Assembly: GCA_016218005.1 (NCBI GenBank)
Contig: JACRFF010000111.1
Span: forward strand, 1-13,720
Length of the DNA stretch: 13,720 nucleotides
Reading direction: 5' to 3'
Source of the DNA: Ignavibacteriales bacterium
GTDB taxonomy: Bacteria > Bacteroidota > Ignavibacteria > UBA10030
In this document: in pieces, positions 5,881 to 13,697 of the stretch
Layout of the letters: each line of letters opens with the position of its first letter
How positions within the stretch are numbered: position 1 is the stretch's first letter
Translations under genes and position numbers: made by a program
Notes under the pieces: model-generated
What the model was told of the DNA's origin: nothing
The model's database searches: none
Seen by the model: only the letters and a program-made list of their open reading frames with translations

Positions 5881-8331
5881 ATGAAATTTCTAACTTATTC
5901 TGCCATCCTCTTGTTGTTCGTCTCGACTCTCTTCGGTCAAGAGATCTTTTCCCCGCGCGATGCCGGCGAGACGCCGAACCGAACATACGATGTTCTTCAC
6001 TACAAAATTGAAGCGACATTGTTCGAACAAACGAAATCAGTTGAAGGAAACGCGACAATCACGCTCGTGCCGCTGATGCCGGCGCTCACAACGGCGCGAT
6101 TCAACGCGGGAGAAATGACGATCAAAAAGGTTTCGGTTGGAGGAACGCCGGCGCAATTCCACGCGACATCTTCCGAAGTCTCCGTTGAGCTTGGCAAGAA
6201 ATATTCCCAACGCGACACCGTTCTGGTCTCTATTGCGTATTCGTGCACGCCCAGACTCGGCCTAACCTTCAATGGTCCTGATTCTGCCTATCCGTCGAAG
6301 CGCCTTCAGATCTGGTCGCAAGGCGAAGACACGACAAATCATTTTTGGTTCCCCTGTTACGATTATCCCAACGACAAGGCAACCTCAGAAGTGATCGGGA
6401 CGGTGAACTCCAAGTTTGTGTTTCTCTCCAACGGTAAACTGGTCAACGTAAAGGAAGACAAGAAGAAGGGAACGAAGACGTTTCACTGGAAAGAAGAGAA
6501 GCCACATTCGTCCTACCTTATCATGATCGCGGCAGGTGAGTTTGCAGTATTGAAGGATCGTGTCGGAAAACTTCCGCTCGAATACTATGTTTATCCGAAC
6601 GACACCGCCAACGCGCGCGAAACGTTCCGCCATACGCCGTCGATGATCTCGTTCTTCAATCAAACCATCGGCTTCGACTATCCGTGGGAAAAATATGGAC
6701 AGATCATTTTGCAGGACCATTTTGGCGGAATGGAAAATTCTTCCGCAACAACTCTCTCGGATAACTGGGCGGTGCCGGAAAAACGAGCGCGACTCGACGT
6801 TGACCCGCGAAGCCTGATCGCGCACGAGCTTGCCCACCAGTGGTGGGGCGACGTTGTGACGTGCAAGGATTTTCGCCACGTGTGGCTGAATGAAAGCTTT
6901 GCGAGCTACTACGATCCGCTGTACTTCGAATACGTTTCCGGACGCGACGAATTTGACCTGATGATGTACCAAGGTCAGCAAGCGGGCATTGTGGTGGATA
7001 CCACCAAAGGCAGAAAACCGATCGTGAGTGTCGAGTCGTACGGCGAGAACGTGTATCCGCGAGGCGCTTCGGTGCTGCACATGCTTCGATTCTTGCTCGG
7101 CGACGATCTCTATCACCGCGCCATTAAGCATTATATCACCAAGCATCAGTTTCAGCCGGTTGAAACGAACGATCTGAAAGTTGCCATCGAGGAAGCCACG
7201 GGCCAAAACCTTCAATGGTTCTTCGACCAATGGGTGTATAAAGCGGGGCATCCGAACTTCGAGCTTTCGTATGCGTGGAATGAAACGGCGAAGAATCTTG
7301 CCCTGCGCGTCAAACAGGTTCAGCGGCAAGACAGCCTGACCGGAATCTTCCGCATGCCCGTGGAGATCGAGGCGACCACGGCGACGGGAAGCGAAACGCA
7401 CCGCGTCGGTGTGGTTACGGCCGATACAACGTTCACGCTGCCGTGTTCTCAGAAGCCGATGCTCGTCATTTTCGACAAGGGCAATTGGCTGCTCAAAGAA
7501 TTGAAGTGGGAAAAGCCGGCGGAAGAATGGAGATACCAAGCCGCGTCGGCGAAGAATCCGATCGACAGAATCCGCGCATTGCAGGCGCTTGCGCCGTCGC
7601 TGGAAAACGCATCGGTGATCGCAGACCGATTGCTGCACGATCCGTTTTGGGGAGTGCGTCGTGAAGCGGCAGCTCGCTCCGGTTCGCTCGCTGCGGTCTC
7701 GGACACTATGAAGCCCGCGCTTCGCGCCGCTCTTCTGCAAGCTTCCCATGCTGACACGAAGCCGTCGGTACGCGATGCGGCTGTTTCCGCGCTGCGCTTC
7801 TTCAAAGGCAAAGATGTTGCCGAGTCGCTTCATCGATCGCTGGAAGATTCCAGTTACAATGTCATGTCGAGCGCGCTCCGGTCGCTTGTGCGCGTAGATT
7901 CCGCGAACGCAGCCGCAATATTGCGTGCATATCTCGATTATCCGTCGCGGCTGAACGGTGTCTCCAATACGGCGCTCAGTTCGCTCGCTTCGTTGGATTC
8001 TTCATTTGCGTTGAGCGTTGCCGTGCAGCGAACTGCGTATGGGCAAATAAACTCCACGCGTTATACGTCGTTGGGCATCATCCGCAGGTATGGGCGGGGG
8101 AACGCGCTGGCAATTCAGACGCTTGTGCATCTCCTGACGGACAAGAACGACGCTGTTAAGACCAACGCCGCGCAAATTCTCGGCGATATCGGAGATGCGT
8201 CGGTTATTCCGGCGCTCGAAGCGGTACCGAGCGATGCCGGCGGTGGATTTTATCTTCTCTCCTCGTCAACGGCGAAAGCTGCAAAAGCGAGCATTGAAAA
8301 GATCAAGAAGCGTTCTGAACAGAAGAAATAG
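5881..8331 (+). CDS. Exported M1 family aminopeptidase with C-terminal HEAT-like repeats
   Basis: This is a zinc metallo-aminopeptidase of 816 residues. The ATG at 5881 is chosen over an in-frame ATG at 5848 because GAAGGAA stands just upstream and a signal peptide starts exactly there (MKFLTYSAILLLFVSTLFGQ). The order is an M1 N-terminal beta domain (~30-220), the exopeptidase motif GGMEN (282-286), the zinc site HELAH (315-319) with distal ligand E338 in WLNESF, and the transition-state tyrosine Y392 in VYPRGASVLHML. A beta-sandwich follows (~460-540), then from ~555 to 816 an alpha-helical region of HEAT-like repeats (for example GVRREAAARSGSLA, SVRDAAVSALRFFKG, AVKTNAAQILGDIGDASVIPALE). 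It removes N-terminal residues from peptides, probably in the periplasm or outside the cell. It is divergent from the M19-kinase-M55-S58 block, so a shared role in peptide use is plausible. No catalytic residue is missing. Confidence 0.95.
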   Translation: MKFLTYSAILLLFVSTLFGQEIFSPRDAGETPNRTYDVLHYKIEATLFEQTKSVEGNATITLVPLMPALTTARFNAGEMTIKKVSVGGTPAQFHATSSEVSVELGKKYSQRDTVLVSIAYSCTPRLGLTFNGPDSAYPSKRLQIWSQGEDTTNHFWFPCYDYPNDKATSEVIGTVNSKFVFLSNGKLVNVKEDKKKGTKTFHWKEEKPHSSYLIMIAAGEFAVLKDRVGKLPLEYYVYPNDTANARETFRHTPSMISFFNQTIGFDYPWEKYGQIILQDHFGGMENSSATTLSDNWAVPEKRARLDVDPRSLIAHELAHQWWGDVVTCKDFRHVWLNESFASYYDPLYFEYVSGRDEFDLMMYQGQQAGIVVDTTKGRKPIVSVESYGENVYPRGASVLHMLRFLLGDDLYHRAIKHYITKHQFQPVETNDLKVAIEEATGQNLQWFFDQWVYKAGHPNFELSYAWNETAKNLALRVKQVQRQDSLTGIFRMPVEIEATTATGSETHRVGVVTADTTFTLPCSQKPMLVIFDKGNWLLKELKWEKPAEEWRYQAASAKNPIDRIRALQALAPSLENASVIADRLLHDPFWGVRREAAARSGSLAAVSDTMKPALRAALLQASHADTKPSVRDAAVSALRFFKGKDVAESLHRSLEDSSYNVMSSALRSLVRVDSANAAAILRAYLDYPSRLNGVSNTALSSLASLDSSFALSVAVQRTAYGQINSTRYTSLGIIRRYGRGNALAIQTLVHLLTDKNDAVKTNAAQILGDIGDASVIPALEAVPSDAGGGFYLLSSSTAKAAKASIEKIKKRSEQKK

Positions 8332-8401
8332 GAATGTTCCCCATTGTGCGTCAGGAGGGAGCGCCTGGCGCCGCTTGCCAGTTCTACCTTTCTGAATATC
8401 T

Positions 8402-8500
8402 CATTCCCAACGTCTCGTTGGGAATGTTGCGGTTGAAGCTCTGCTTCAGGGGTTGTCAGCAGAGCAGACGGGTTACGCTCCCAAGCGGAGCTTGGGAGCG
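8402..8500. repeat. triple-hairpin palindromic repeat element
   Basis: Three perfect inverted repeats stand in a row. The first is CATTCCCAACG-tct-CGTTGGGAATG (arms 8402-8412 and 8416-8426, 11 bp, 3-nt loop). The second is GCTCTGCT (8438-8445) pairing with AGCAGAGC (8458-8465). The third is CGCTCCCAAGC-gga-GCTTGGGAGCG (arms 8476-8486 and 8490-8500, 11 bp, 3-nt loop). The outer two have the same architecture and similar cores (TTCCCAA and CTCCCAA). The arms and tight loops suggest a dispersed REP/MITE-like composite element rather than ordinary intergenic DNA. No T-run follows, so a terminator role is less likely. Dispersal elsewhere in the genome cannot be judged from this window. Confidence 0.65.
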
Positions 8501-8514
8501 AGGGAAAGAGACCT

Positions 8515-8570
8515 ATTGAATAGCAACGCCGATACCCTTTCGGCCATCGGCGTTGGTTCAATCTTTTCTT
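8515..8570 (+). terminator. long palindrome, probable terminator between convergent genes
   Basis: ATTGAA (8515-8520) and CAACGCCGAT (8524-8533) pair with ATCGGCGTTG (8546-8555) and TTCAAT (8557-8562), giving a 10-bp perfect core and a 6-bp outer stem separated by small bulges. On the plus strand the stem is followed at once by CTTTTCTT, which fits termination of M1 aminopeptidase transcripts. On the minus strand, 44 nt after the nrdJ stop, it could also halt nrdJ transcripts, although no T-run follows there. It could alternatively be another dispersed palindromic repeat. Confidence 0.5.
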
Positions 8571-8605
8571 GCCGCCCGTCATGAAGATCGGCGGACTCCA
8601 GTACA

Positions 8606-11362
8606 TCAGGAACAACCCGATGTACTTCCGCAATCCAGACACTTGTAACACGAGCCGCTGCGAATCATAATGCTGCCGCAGTTGTGGCACGGGGGAGCGT
8701 CGGCTTGCTGCTCGAAGACCACCTTCTCGTTCTTCTCCATCACGCTTGCCGCCTTGATTGCCGCAACGGTGAGCGTTTCTTTCGGCGTTGCGACGGCCTG
8801 CGTACTCAATGCCGGGGCAATCGGCGTCTCGCCATCTTCCTGCAAGAATTTCCTGCCGAGCCACCGGAAAATATAATCGCTGACTGACTTTGCAATCGGG
8901 ATTTCCGGATTGTTCGTAAATCCGCTCGGCTCATAGCGCGCGTGGCTGAACTTATCCACCAGCACTTTGAGCGGCACGCCGTACTGCAATGCAATCGAAA
9001 CTGACGTGGCAAGCGAGTCCATCAAGCCGGAGATGGTGGAACCCTCCTTGCTCATGGTGATGAAGAGTTCGCCCGGCATGCTGTCTTCAAACATCCCGAC
9101 GGTGATGTAACCCTCGTGGCCGGCGATGCTGAATTTGTGCGTGATCGAAGCGCGCTCATCCGGCAAGCGACGACGCGCGGGTCTCGGCGTGGCGGCGCCG
9201 GCCTTCTCTTCTTTCTTGGCGTCAAGCGACGTGCTGAGCGGCTGTGTGCGCTTGCAGCCATCGCGGTAGACGGCAACGGCTTTCAGTCCAAGCTTCCACG
9301 CCTCGATGTATGCGTTCTCGATGTCTTCGATGGTAACGTCGGTCGGCATGTTGACGGTCTTGGAAATGGCGCCGGAAAGGAACGGCTGCACCGCGCTCAT
9401 CATGCGGATGTGCCCCATATACTGGATAGACCGCTTGCCTTTGGCCGGCTTGAATGCGCAGTCGAAAACGGAAAGGTGTTCTTCTTTAAGATGGGGAGCG
9501 CCTTCAATCGTGTCGTTCTTGTCGATGTACGCAATAATGTGCTCGACTTGTTCTTGATCGTAGCCGAGCTTGACCAGCGCTTCCGGCACGGTGTTGTTGA
9601 CGATCTTCAACAGTCCGCCGCCGACGAGCTTCTTGTACTTCACCAGCGCAATATCCGGCTCGACTCCGGTCGTATCGCAGTCCATCATAAAGCCGATGGT
9701 GCCGGTGGGGGCAAGCACGGTCGTTTGCGAATTCTTGATGCCGTATTCGCTGCCGAGTTGTACGACGTCGTTCCACACGTTGGTTTGCGCTTCCCAGAGG
9801 TCGTCTTGCACGTGCGTCTTATCGATCTTCTCCGCGTAGATGCCGTGCTTCGCCATCACTTTCATGAACGGCTCTTTGTTGGCGTTAAAATACTTGAACG
9901 GCCCGACTTCTTTTGCGATGAGCGCCGATTGCTTGTACGCTTCACCGCACATAAGGGAGGTAATAGCGGCGGCGAGGTCGCGGCCTTCAGGCGAATCATA
10001 CGCAATGCCTCGCGACATCAGCAAAGCGCCGAGGTTGGCGTATCCAAGACCGAGCGGGCGGAAATCGAACGAGTTCTGCGTAATGGCTGGAGTCGGGTAG
10101 CTGGAATTATCGACCGAAATCTCCATGGCCGTGATCGTGAACTGCACGGCCTTCTGAAAAGCCTCGACGTCGAATGTGCCGTCCTCGCGGCGGAACTTCA
10201 TCAGGTTGAGCGACGCAAGATTGCACGCCGTGTCGTCAAGGAACATATATTCGCTGCACGGGTTGGAAGAGTTGATGCGAGCCGTGGTCGAGCACGTGTG
10301 CCAGTTGTTGATCGTGGTGTCGTACTGTATGCCGGGGTCGCCGCAGACCCACGCCGCATCGGCCATTCGGCGCATCAAGTCACGCGCTCTGAACTTCTCC
10401 AACGGTTTGCCTGTCGTGACGGCGGTGGTCCACCATTCTTTGTCTTCCAGCACAGCGCGCATAAATTCGTCCGTAACGCGCACCGAGTGGTTGGCGTTTT
10501 GATAGGAGATCGAATCGTATGCGCCGCCGGGCACATTGAATCCGCCGTCGTATCCGGCGTCGATGAGCGCCCACGCTTTCTTTTCTTCATCCGACTTACA
10601 ATTGATGAACTCCGGAACATCCGGATGGTCAATGTTGAGGATCACCATCTTTGCTGCGCGCCGCGTTTTGCCTCCGGACTTGATGACGCCGGCGAACGCA
10701 TCGAATCCTTTCATGAACGACACCGGGCCCGACGCCGTACCACCGCCGGAAAGCCGCTCTTTCGATGAACGAAGCGTCGAGAGATTCGAGCCGGTTCCCG
10801 ACCCGTAATTGAAGAGCATACCTTCGGTCTTGGCGAGATCAAGAATGGCGCCCATAGAATCTTTCACCGAGTTGATAAAACACGCCGAGCATTGCGGTCG
10901 TTCTTCCACGCCCACGTTGAACCACACCGGACTGTTAAAGGCCGTGTATTGATTCACAAATAGAAAACAAAGTTCATTGTAGAAAATCTCCGCGTCGTCT
11001 TGCGACGTAAAATATCCGCCCTTCAATCCCCACAAATAATACGTGCGTGCAACACGCTCGATGAGTTGCTTCACGCTTGTTTCGCGGTCCGGCATGCCGA
11101 TCTGTCCGTGAAAGTACTTTGAGACAACGACGTTCGTTGCGGTCATCGACCACGATTTTGGAATTTCGACGTCCTTCTGTTCAAACACCTTCTCGCCCTT
11201 CTCATTTGAGATCACGGCAGTCCGGAGTTCCCATTCGACTTCGTCGAACGGATGAACGCCTGGTGTGGAGAAGCAGCGTTGGAATGTTAACCCGTGCTGC
11301 TCGTGCGTGTGAAGACGAGCCGCGGACTCGGTTGAGGTGGTGGCAACCCGAGTTTCAGCCAT
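8606..11362 (-). CDS. nrdJ: Vitamin B12-dependent (class II) ribonucleoside-diphosphate reductase
   Basis: The 918-residue adenosylcobalamin-dependent enzyme reduces ribonucleotides to deoxyribonucleotides in the cytoplasm, with or without oxygen. The catalytic core is recognisable: SACFIN with redox Cys161; FNYGSGTGSNLSTLRSS (184-200); NPCSE (367-371) carrying N367, thiyl Cys369 and E371; and DTACNLASLNL with the second redox Cys380, 11 residues after Cys369 as in other class II enzymes. APTGTIGFMMDCDTTGVEPD (551-570) is also typical. Residues ~735-840 form the TSCPD domain characteristic of this NrdJ type. The C-terminus is a Cys-rich tail (C892, C895, C905, C908, C911, C917) combining a zinc-ribbon-like motif and probable swinging cysteines. 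The ATG has CAGGAGG five bases upstream. It is monocistronic in this window, with its own near-consensus promoter and a leader of about 200 nt. No class I or III reductase gene is present in the window. The identification is very secure. Confidence 0.97.
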   Translation of the reverse strand: MAETRVATTSTESAARLHTHEQHGLTFQRCFSTPGVHPFDEVEWELRTAVISNEKGEKVFEQKDVEIPKSWSMTATNVVVSKYFHGQIGMPDRETSVKQLIERVARTYYLWGLKGGYFTSQDDAEIFYNELCFLFVNQYTAFNSPVWFNVGVEERPQCSACFINSVKDSMGAILDLAKTEGMLFNYGSGTGSNLSTLRSSKERLSGGGTASGPVSFMKGFDAFAGVIKSGGKTRRAAKMVILNIDHPDVPEFINCKSDEEKKAWALIDAGYDGGFNVPGGAYDSISYQNANHSVRVTDEFMRAVLEDKEWWTTAVTTGKPLEKFRARDLMRRMADAAWVCGDPGIQYDTTINNWHTCSTTARINSSNPCSEYMFLDDTACNLASLNLMKFRREDGTFDVEAFQKAVQFTITAMEISVDNSSYPTPAITQNSFDFRPLGLGYANLGALLMSRGIAYDSPEGRDLAAAITSLMCGEAYKQSALIAKEVGPFKYFNANKEPFMKVMAKHGIYAEKIDKTHVQDDLWEAQTNVWNDVVQLGSEYGIKNSQTTVLAPTGTIGFMMDCDTTGVEPDIALVKYKKLVGGGLLKIVNNTVPEALVKLGYDQEQVEHIIAYIDKNDTIEGAPHLKEEHLSVFDCAFKPAKGKRSIQYMGHIRMMSAVQPFLSGAISKTVNMPTDVTIEDIENAYIEAWKLGLKAVAVYRDGCKRTQPLSTSLDAKKEEKAGAATPRPARRRLPDERASITHKFSIAGHEGYITVGMFEDSMPGELFITMSKEGSTISGLMDSLATSVSIALQYGVPLKVLVDKFSHARYEPSGFTNNPEIPIAKSVSDYIFRWLGRKFLQEDGETPIAPALSTQAVATPKETLTVAAIKAASVMEKNEKVVFEQQADAPPCHNCGSIMIRSGSCYKCLDCGSTSGCS

Positions 11363-11570
11363 GAAGGCCTCCTGAGTTTAGAGGTGTTTGAGAGTTGTAG
11401 ATAGTTGTCATCAAAGAAAACAACGCCATCAAACGAATGCATCTGCATCGGATGACGGTAGTCTGGAATTCAGTGTTTAAGAATGAACGGCTGGTCGCTG
11501 CGCCGGACCTGACTCTTTTTCACATCGGGCGGGGGCTTTCGCGCTCGCCAGGTTTTTCGATGCGCAACTG
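11363..11570 (-). other. long leader of nrdJ with candidate RNA structure
   Basis: If the promoter at 11577-11605 is used, about 205 nt precede the nrdJ start. On the minus strand the 5' part can fold. CACATC and GATGTG (plus-strand positions 11571-11576 and 11521-11526) close a domain; the first arm overlaps the expected start site. Inside it GGCG/CGCC leads via two mismatches to GC-GAAA-GC, a GNRA-type tetraloop hairpin (about 11528-11550). Closer to the gene lies ATGCA-GA-TGCAT (near 11434-11445). No cobalamin B12-box (GCCACTG-like) and no NrdR-box pair was found, so it is not a recognised cobalamin riboswitch. Confidence 0.3.
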
Positions 11571-11576
11571 GATGTG

Positions 11577-11605
11577 AATATAAGTGCTTAGGGAGGTCTT
11601 GTCAA
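11577..11605 (-). promoter_or_regulatory. sigma-70-like promoter of nrdJ
   Basis: On the minus strand a perfect TTGACA (11600-11605) and TATATT (11577-11582, 5 of 6 to consensus) are separated by exactly 17 nt. This is the strongest promoter-like match I found in the window. It points toward nrdJ and predicts a start near 11570. Confidence 0.6.
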
Positions 11606-11879
11606 GTTAAAATTCAAATGTTGATAACAGATTTTACTTGCGAACAAGATAACTTTGACTTGTCTCGGAAACTTGGGGAGGTGCCATCACATTTCCCCTT
11701 GAGAAGCAGTAAACAGCACTGTTTGCTTAAATTCTTGTTGCGGAACGGAGTTATCCCCTTTCTTGGTCAAGCATTGGCCTTTTGAGTTCGATCAGGCTGA
11801 TTCTACCGAGGGGCTTGCTTCTGTGGGATCGTTGCGCTACTATTTCAACCAATTCAACTACTTCGAAAGGACCAATCCC
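11606..11879 (+). other. upstream region of the acyl-CoA synthetase gene
   Basis: This 274-nt stretch has no gene that can be supported. The frame of the synthetase stays open back to a TTG at 11763, but that segment lacks a ribosome binding site and family similarity. The region is AT-richer at 11606-11660. It holds one clear inverted repeat (11711-11724, listed separately) and a GGGGA...TCCCC pair near 11675-11699. No convincing -35/-10 pair for the plus strand was found. Confidence 0.5.
11711..11724. promoter_or_regulatory. candidate operator palindrome upstream of acyl-CoA synthetase
   Basis: AAACAG-CA-CTGTTT is a 14-bp inverted repeat. AAGC (11705-11708) and GCTT (11725-11728) extend it imperfectly on either side. 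Size and symmetry suit a dimeric repressor. Fatty-acid genes are often controlled by TetR- or GntR-type repressors, but no regulator gene is present here and the motif matches no site I can name. Confidence 0.35.
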
Positions 11880-13697
11880 ATGTCTGTCGCCATTCCTTTT
11901 ACGACGATCAGCGAGATGTTTGAACGCATTACGAAGAAGTTTGGCTCTGACACTCGGCCATTACTGATGCACAAGGTTGATGGGATGTATCGAGGAATCT
12001 CGTACAACGAATACCGGCGGAATGTCGAACTTTTCGCTTGCGGGCTTGCATCGTTGGGATTGAAAAAGGGCGACAAGGTCGGCATCATTTCGGAGAACCG
12101 TCCTGAATGGGTGATTGCGGATATGGCAATCGTTTGTCTCGGTGCAGTAAATGTTCCCGTGTATCCAACCCTCACGCCCAAGCAATTGGAATTCATCTTC
12201 AGTGATTCCGGCGTCAAGGTGGTTATCGCCTCGAATAGTTTTCAATTGAACAAGGTTCTCAAGATTCAATCGAAGATCAAAACGCTCAAGCGTGTGATCT
12301 TGATAACGGAAAAAGGAGCGGTAGAGGATTCGCGGGTGATCGGGTTTTCGAAAGTATACGACCTCGGTCAAGAGTATGAGCGGCAGCATCCGAATTTCTT
12401 TTCGGAGACTATGACCAAGCCGAAGCCCGAAGATCTTTTGACGATTATCTATACCTCCGGCACCACCGGCAATCCTAAAGGCGTGATGCTGACACACAAC
12501 AATTTGGTTACGAATATTATAGCTTCCGCGCAGGTAATTCCATTTGGCCCGGAAGACACGCTCTTGTCATTCCTGCCGCTGTGCCATTCGTTTGAACGCA
12601 TGGCAGGCTACTACACTGCTATGGCGTGCGGCGCTACTGTGGCGTATGCTGAAAGTATTGAGAGCGTGCGCGATAATCTGTTGGAGGTACATCCCACCGT
12701 CGTGACGACCGTGCCGCGATTATTCGAGCGGATTCATAGCCGCATCACCAAACAGATTGACAATTCGCCGGCGGCGCGACAGAAGGTATTCCATTGGGCC
12801 GTGGCCGTTGGACGCGCATTCGCTCGCGCCAAACGACGAGGAAGTATTTCACCGATTCTGAAAGCGCAACACGCGCTGGCAAGTAAGATCGTTTATTCCA
12901 AACTGAAAGAACGCACGGGCGGCCGTATCAGATTTTTTGTTTCGGGGGGCGCAGCATTACCGCGTGAACTCGGAGAATTCTTCGAAGCCATCGGCATTAC
13001 GATCATCGAAGGCTATGGCCTGACCGAAACCTCGCCGGTGCTCACGGTCAATCGGCTCGACGATTTCAAGTTCGGAGCCGTCGGCAAAGCAATTCCGGGA
13101 ATTGAAATCAAGATAGCCGAAGATGGAGAGATTCTTGCCAAAGGCCCAAACATTATGAGCGGCTACTTTAATAACAAGAAGGCGACCGACGAGGTCATCG
13201 ACCGGCAAGGTTGGTTTCATACCGGCGATATCGGCATGTTCGATTCTGAGGGACATCTCGTCATCACTGACCGCAAGAAGCACCTCTTTGTCAGTTCCGG
13301 CGGCAAGAACATTGCGCCGCAACCGATCGAAAACTTATTCCTGCAAAGCAAGTACATCGACCAGTTCATTCTCATTGGCGACGGCAGAATGTTTTGCTCG
13401 GCGATCATCATTCCGGAGTTTGATATCCTGAAGGATTATGCCCAAAGCGCCGGCGTGAAATTCCACGATGAAGCAGACCTTGTGCAGCTTGAGGAGATAC
13501 GCAACCTCTTTGGTTCCGAAATCGAACGGCTCCAGAAAGACTTAGCGAACTACGAGCGCGTTCGGCGGTTTGAATTGCTGCCTCAAGCGTTGACGGTGGA
13601 AGGTGGAGAAATCACTCCGACACAAAAGGTCAAACGGAAGGTGGTCGAGCAAAAATACGCCGGCCTTATCGAGAGGATGTACGAAAACATAGTCTAA
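11880..13697 (+). CDS. Long-chain acyl-CoA synthetase (AMP-forming, FAA1/FadD15-type)
   Basis: The 605-residue protein belongs to the ANL adenylating superfamily. It activates fatty acids with ATP and CoA to acyl-CoA plus AMP and pyrophosphate, feeding beta-oxidation or lipid synthesis. Motifs: the phosphate loop YTSGTTGNPKG (191-201), GYGLTETSP (378-386), WFHTGD (445-450) with the ribose-binding Asp450, DRKKHLFVSSGGKNIAP (464-480) with hinge Arg465, and the C-terminal catalytic Lys in ITPTQKVKRK (about K583). The long insert between 280 and 350 is typical of the COG1022 group. The ATG at 11880 is preferred because GAAAGGA lies 8 nt upstream and the family N-terminus (TTISEMFERITKKFG...) starts there. 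The frame is open further upstream to a TTG at 11763, without support. There is no signal peptide, so the enzyme is cytoplasmic or peripherally membrane bound. It is divergent from nrdJ, and no downstream gene is visible before the window ends. Confidence 0.93.
   Translation: MSVAIPFTTISEMFERITKKFGSDTRPLLMHKVDGMYRGISYNEYRRNVELFACGLASLGLKKGDKVGIISENRPEWVIADMAIVCLGAVNVPVYPTLTPKQLEFIFSDSGVKVVIASNSFQLNKVLKIQSKIKTLKRVILITEKGAVEDSRVIGFSKVYDLGQEYERQHPNFFSETMTKPKPEDLLTIIYTSGTTGNPKGVMLTHNNLVTNIIASAQVIPFGPEDTLLSFLPLCHSFERMAGYYTAMACGATVAYAESIESVRDNLLEVHPTVVTTVPRLFERIHSRITKQIDNSPAARQKVFHWAVAVGRAFARAKRRGSISPILKAQHALASKIVYSKLKERTGGRIRFFVSGGAALPRELGEFFEAIGITIIEGYGLTETSPVLTVNRLDDFKFGAVGKAIPGIEIKIAEDGEILAKGPNIMSGYFNNKKATDEVIDRQGWFHTGDIGMFDSEGHLVITDRKKHLFVSSGGKNIAPQPIENLFLQSKYIDQFILIGDGRMFCSAIIIPEFDILKDYAQSAGVKFHDEADLVQLEEIRNLFGSEIERLQKDLANYERVRRFELLPQALTVEGGEITPTQKVKRKVVEQKYAGLIERMYENIV

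Larger units (their letters stand above)
8332..8605. other. gene-free convergent gap filled with inverted repeats
   Basis: These 274 nt between the convergent M1 aminopeptidase and nrdJ genes show no credible gene of their own; short open frames lack ribosome binding sites and recognisable motifs. The stretch is dominated by a cluster of three hairpins (8402-8500) and a separate long palindrome (8515-8562), annotated individually. The remaining ~60 nt (8336-8395) contain a short CTGGC/GCCAG inverted repeat near 8364-8380 and may belong to the same repeat unit. Confidence 0.6.

Noticed and set aside
6385..7833. Long open frame on the minus strand opposite the M1 aminopeptidase
   Set aside because: Shadow of a well-supported gene with all catalytic motifs; the antisense product has no domain signature and is Arg/His-rich.
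8402..8500. CRISPR array
   Set aside because: The repeats are three different palindromes with no regular spacer length and no cas genes nearby.
9116..10768. Long open frame on the plus strand opposite nrdJ
   Set aside because: It is a codon-bias shadow of nrdJ: Arg/Val/His-rich, no recognisable domain, while the minus strand encodes an intact, strongly conserved enzyme.
11363..11576. Cobalamin riboswitch in front of the B12-dependent reductase
   Set aside because: No B12-box-like GCCACTG or its usual partner helices were found on the transcribed strand; class II reductase genes are not the usual targets either.
11763..11879. N-terminal extension of the acyl-CoA synthetase from a TTG codon
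   Set aside because: No ribosome binding site and no family similarity; the ATG at 11880 has GAAAGGA at good spacing and the expected N-terminus.
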